Assembly: GCF_006716085.1 (NCBI RefSeq)
Contig: NZ_VFON01000001.1
Coordinates: forward strand, 930,001-994,000
Direction of reading: 5' to 3'
Length of the DNA stretch: 64,000 nt
DNA from: Leucobacter komagatae
Lineage (GTDB): Bacteria > Actinomycetota > Actinomycetes > Actinomycetales > Microbacteriaceae
The notes under the pieces are model-generated. The model did no database searches. It was given only the letters and a program-made list of their open reading frames with translations, and was not told where the DNA came from. The translations under genes were made by a program, and so were the position numbers. Each line of letters begins with the position of its first letter. Positions within the stretch are counted from its first letter, which is position 1. Shown here in pieces: positions 61,164-64,000 of the stretch.

Positions 61164-62636
61164 CTAGAGCTCGAATGCCCCCGAGTCGACGCCGACAACG
61201 CGGTCGCCAAGGAAGAATCGAACCCCGTATTGCGGGGCGTGCCCGCCAATACCGCTCGACCCCCAGAACGTCTGCTGTGACCCGTCAGCGAGGTCCGACA
61301 TGAACGTGCCGTTGATGCGGATCTCGCCCGCTCTGATTCGCGACCCCAGAGTCATGGCCGCCTCAATATCTGCGCTGAAGACGTAGGCGTCGAGGCCGCC
61401 CTCGGGCGCATTCGCGAGCCGCAGCGCCTGTTCGTCGTCGCTGAACGAGTGGAGTGTCAGCAGCGGACCGAATAGTTCCGTCGTCGCGTGCTCGGGGTCG
61501 ACGCCGACGATCACCCCTGGAGCGACGAACCAGCCGTCGAGCGCCGGCAGTTCCTGCTTCCCAATGAAACGGCCTCCGAGGCTCTCGAGCCGGGCCACTT
61601 CGGCGCGCAGCGCGTCTCGGTGCCGTTCGAAGGCAAGCGGGCCCAGCTGCGTCTCGTCATCTAGCGAACTCCCGATCTGCAGGGCATCGAATTCCTCTCG
61701 GAGCGCCTCCGCAAGGTCGTCGTGCAGGCGCTCATGGACGAGCACCTTCCCCGGCGCCTCACACCACTGGCCGTTGACGCGAGTGGTGCCCTGCACCAGC
61801 GATGCGGCTGTCTGCCGCACATCCGCGTCCTCCCGAACGATGACGGTGTTGTTCGAGCCCAGTTCCATCTGCATGACCATCAGTGCAGATGCGGCCTCCT
61901 GCGCCACCGTGCGCCCGGTCTCCACGCCCCCGGTGAACACGAGCGCGGCAACGCGGCGATCGCTCGTGAGCAGCGACCCGATGGACGATCCGCCCTGCAC
62001 GAGCTGAAAGTAGGCCGGCGGGAGCCCTCGTGACTCCATCACCGACACCAAGATCTCGGCGAGCACCTGCACACCCGTCGGAGTGTTCTCCGACGGTTTG
62101 AGAATCACCGGGCACCCGGCAAGCAGCGCGGCGGCGACTTTGCCCGAGGCGGTGAACGCAGGCACATTCCACGGTGCGATGATCACCGCTGGCCCGATGG
62201 GTTCACGCAGGAGCTTCACCGGGAACTCGGCCGAGCCGAGATCCACCGCTTCGCCGAGCGCCACCGCATCGCTCACCATCGACCGCACCCGCGCGCCAAG
62301 GGAGGCGGCGACGAGGCGCGTCGTACGAATCGTCGCTCCCGTGGTGATCGCGTCTTGCACCGCGATCGCCTCCTGCTGTCTGTCGAGCTCCTCGGCAAAT
62401 GCCTCGAGGAATTCGACGCGCTCGCTCAGCGGGATCGTGCGGGCGAGACCGTCCTGGTCGAAGCGATAGGCCGCATCCAGCGCCCGTTCCACTTGCTCCG
62501 GTGTCGTCGTGAGCTTCGGCTGCCGCACCTCGCCCGTGTTCGGGTCGCACAGTGGCCGGCCGCTGTCTTCCAGCTCGATCCAGCTGCCGTCGATGTACGA
62601 GCGTTGCACCACAATTGGGGGCTGAATGCTAGTCAT
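61164..62636 (-). CDS. NAD(P)-dependent aldehyde dehydrogenase
   Basis: The 490-residue ALDH has the N-terminal oligomerisation strand YIDGSWIELEDSG, the cofactor region IIAPWNVPAFTASGKVAAALLAGCPVILKPSENTP in outline, catalytic Glu in MQMELGSNN near 260, catalytic Cys in NGQWCEAPGK near 295 and ATTELFGPLLTLHSF. Not the CoA-dependent type. It overlaps the flavin reductase gene by 8 bases, so the three redox genes are translated together. The start with GGAAGGAACAGG upstream is preferred. Confidence 0.93.
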   Translation of the reverse strand: MTSIQPPIVVQRSYIDGSWIELEDSGRPLCDPNTGEVRQPKLTTTPEQVERALDAAYRFDQDGLARTIPLSERVEFLEAFAEELDRQQEAIAVQDAITTGATIRTTRLVAASLGARVRSMVSDAVALGEAVDLGSAEFPVKLLREPIGPAVIIAPWNVPAFTASGKVAAALLAGCPVILKPSENTPTGVQVLAEILVSVMESRGLPPAYFQLVQGGSSIGSLLTSDRRVAALVFTGGVETGRTVAQEAASALMVMQMELGSNNTVIVREDADVRQTAASLVQGTTRVNGQWCEAPGKVLVHERLHDDLAEALREEFDALQIGSSLDDETQLGPLAFERHRDALRAEVARLESLGGRFIGKQELPALDGWFVAPGVIVGVDPEHATTELFGPLLTLHSFSDDEQALRLANAPEGGLDAYVFSADIEAAMTLGSRIRAGEIRINGTFMSDLADGSQQTFWGSSGIGGHAPQYGVRFFLGDRVVGVDSGAFEL

Positions 62637-63813
62637 TTCCTGTTCCTTCCAACACCGGTTGCGCTGACATGCGCAGCGCAGCGATTCGGGCCGGGGCGTT
62701 GACGCCGATCCAGCCGGTACTCCCGTCGTCACCATCCACCCGGTACACGACGCCCCCGCGGGAGGTGCTCTCAAACTCAATTTCGATCTTGCCCTGACGC
62801 CGAACGGTGCCCAACACCTGAATCTTTCGGCCAGCGACGTCGGTCCAGAAGTAGGGCAGTTCTGCCGAGGTGATTGGAGCCCCGGTCAGATGCTCTGCGA
62901 GCTGTGCGCCGTGCTCCTTCGCCGCACTCCAGCTCTCCGTGCGCAGGACGTCGCCGGTTGACAGCACGCGCGTCACGACGTCGCCGACCGCGAAAACATC
63001 GGGATGGGGTCCGTTATCGGTTATCACGCGCCCGGTGTCGTCGCAGCGCAGTTGCCCGGCCGTGAGCAGCCCGCTCTCTGCGAGCCAAGCGACGGTGGGG
63101 CTCACACCGACGGCGCTCACCAGAACGTCGAACGGGAGCTGGCTGCCGTCACCGAGCTCGACTCTCCAGTCGCCCGGCGCACCCGCAATCCGTTCAATGT
63201 CAACGCCCCACCTGCAGTCGACCCCGGTCGACTGCAGCCAAGACGTCACATCGGCGCCGAGGTACCCAACGAGTAGCCGTTCGAGAGGACGATCGGCTTT
63301 GTCAAGCAGCACGACCGCTGCGCCGTTCGAGCTGAGCGAGGTCGCGAGCTCGGCCCCGATCGCGCCAGCGCCGATGATCCCGACGCGAGTACCGGCTCCG
63401 GCCGCGGCGCGGAGGCGATCTGCGTCTTCGGCCGAGCGAAAGTGACACACTCCTGGCTGCTCGATCGGCAGACGCATCGGGGTCGCCCCCGATGCAATCA
63501 CGAGAGTGTCGTAGGTGAGCTCGCGTACCGCGCCGTTGGGCTCGACGTACGTGAGCATTCTTGCCGCGGTGTCGAGGCCGGTCGCCTCGCCGACGGTAAT
63601 GGTTGTGCCAGCACCCCACTCGACGCCGATATCGGTGTCGTCGGGGTCCGTGAGATACCCCTTCGAGAGCGGTGGCCGATCGTAAGGCATCCGCGCGTCC
63701 CGATCCACAACGACGATCTCGCCCTCGTGACCCAGTTCGCGAAGCCGACCGACGAATGCCTCGCCCGCGGTGGAGGCTCCCACCACAACAATGCGGCGCG
63801 GCTCGGAGCTCAC
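62629..63813 (-). CDS. Ferredoxin reductase (FAD/NAD-dependent)
   Basis: The 394-residue reductase shows FAD-site RIVVVGASTAGEAFVGRLRELG and PYDRPPLSKGYL, the NAD-site GTRVGIIGAGAIGAELATSLSSNG, and the C-terminal FAD contact HPDVFAVGDVV. This is the putidaredoxin-reductase type that passes NADH electrons to a small ferredoxin. Its GTG overlaps the ferredoxin's stop (GTGA). Confidence 0.95.
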   Translation of the reverse strand: MSSEPRRIVVVGASTAGEAFVGRLRELGHEGEIVVVDRDARMPYDRPPLSKGYLTDPDDTDIGVEWGAGTTITVGEATGLDTAARMLTYVEPNGAVRELTYDTLVIASGATPMRLPIEQPGVCHFRSAEDADRLRAAAGAGTRVGIIGAGAIGAELATSLSSNGAAVVLLDKADRPLERLLVGYLGADVTSWLQSTGVDCRWGVDIERIAGAPGDWRVELGDGSQLPFDVLVSAVGVSPTVAWLAESGLLTAGQLRCDDTGRVITDNGPHPDVFAVGDVVTRVLSTGDVLRTESWSAAKEHGAQLAEHLTGAPITSAELPYFWTDVAGRKIQVLGTVRRQGKIEIEFESTSRGGVVYRVDGDDGSTGWIGVNAPARIAALRMSAQPVLEGTGND

Positions 63814-64000
63814 TTTCCTACCTCGACGTCTCGCACCTTGATCGCGCGTTCGGGGCAGTTCTTAATCGCTTTCTGGGCGCTCTCCTCGTCGTAGGCTCCC
63901 TCGCGGCCGGGGAGCACGTAAGCGAACCCCTCCTCGTCGATGCCAAAGGTCTCTGGGGCGATTGACCAGCAGCGCGCGTGGCCCTGGCAGCGTTTGGGGT
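63810..64000 (-). CDS. [3Fe-4S]-type ferredoxin, N-terminus beyond the window
   Basis: The last 63 residues are visible: CQGHARC (C-x2-H-x2-C) followed by SIAPETFGIDEEGFAYVLPG and, later, KNCPERAI with the third cluster Cys. The His in place of the fourth Cys marks the single [3Fe-4S] ferredoxins that serve bacterial P450s. The first Cys motif is intact. Truncated only by the window edge. Confidence 0.93.
   Translation of the reverse strand, partial: PKRCQGHARCWSIAPETFGIDEEGFAYVLPGREGAYDEESAQKAIKNCPERAIKVRDVEVGK

Overview
This window is a high-GC chromosomal segment from an actinobacterium, most likely Microbacteriaceae and plausibly Leucobacter-like (inference). The reasons are: many genes with a TANNNT -10 box only 4-8 bases before the start codon (leaderless transcripts); a DUF222/13E12 HNH protein; a mycothiol-dependent nitroreductase of the Rv2466c type; a ClgR/PopR-type regulator; and the murI-rph-rdgB and rplS-lepB-rnhB gene orders. 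Nearly all of it looks like stable chromosome. The exception is a gene-poor stretch beside a tRNA-Arg near 52.6-54.4 kb.

Layout. 0-5 kb: a truncated terC behind a probable manganese (yybP-ykoY) riboswitch, a YqhA-type membrane protein, a DUF222/HNH protein, tRNA-Leu and an amine-oxidase-like flavoenzyme. 5.3-7.1 kb: two translationally coupled clpP genes, the second without its catalytic serine, three tandem near-palindromes upstream, and a PopR/ClgR-like regulator ending in an SsrA-like FALAA. 7.1-11 kb: SRPBCC protein, hydrolase, a MarR/HEAT-repeat pair and yidC. 11-17.5 kb: a siderophore uptake operon (binding protein, two permeases, ATPase, siderophore-interacting reductase) behind an iron-box-like site and divergent from a regulator made of two fused AraC units. 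17.6-21.7 kb: an MMPL transporter with its own NarL-type two-component system. 21.8-28.2 kb: membrane proteins, an epimerase, photolyase, a hot-dog protein, and mgtE behind a leader peptide and attenuator-like hairpin. 28-35.6 kb: a 1011-residue kinase/aminotransferase fusion, then rdgB, rph, murI, rnhB, lepB and rplS. 35.8-49 kb: a DHFR-like protein with an AraC-DinB regulator, recQ, nei-rpiB, an Rv2466c-like nitroreductase, dedA, an aldo/keto reductase, and pepN-mscS-glbO. 48.5-56 kb: lipoproteins and small membrane proteins around tRNA-Arg. 56-64 kb: a catabolic cluster transcribed toward lower coordinates.

The terminal cluster contains a [3Fe-4S] ferredoxin, its flavin reductase, two aldehyde dehydrogenases (one MmsA-like), a class III omega-aminotransferase, a PuuD-like gamma-glutamyl hydrolase and a zinc alcohol dehydrogenase. 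Together they suggest oxidation of an amino or alkyl substrate to a CoA thioester, with a cytochrome P450 probably just beyond the window. The observations most worth follow-up are the ClpP/pseudo-ClpP/PopR module with its operator array, and the mgtE leader.
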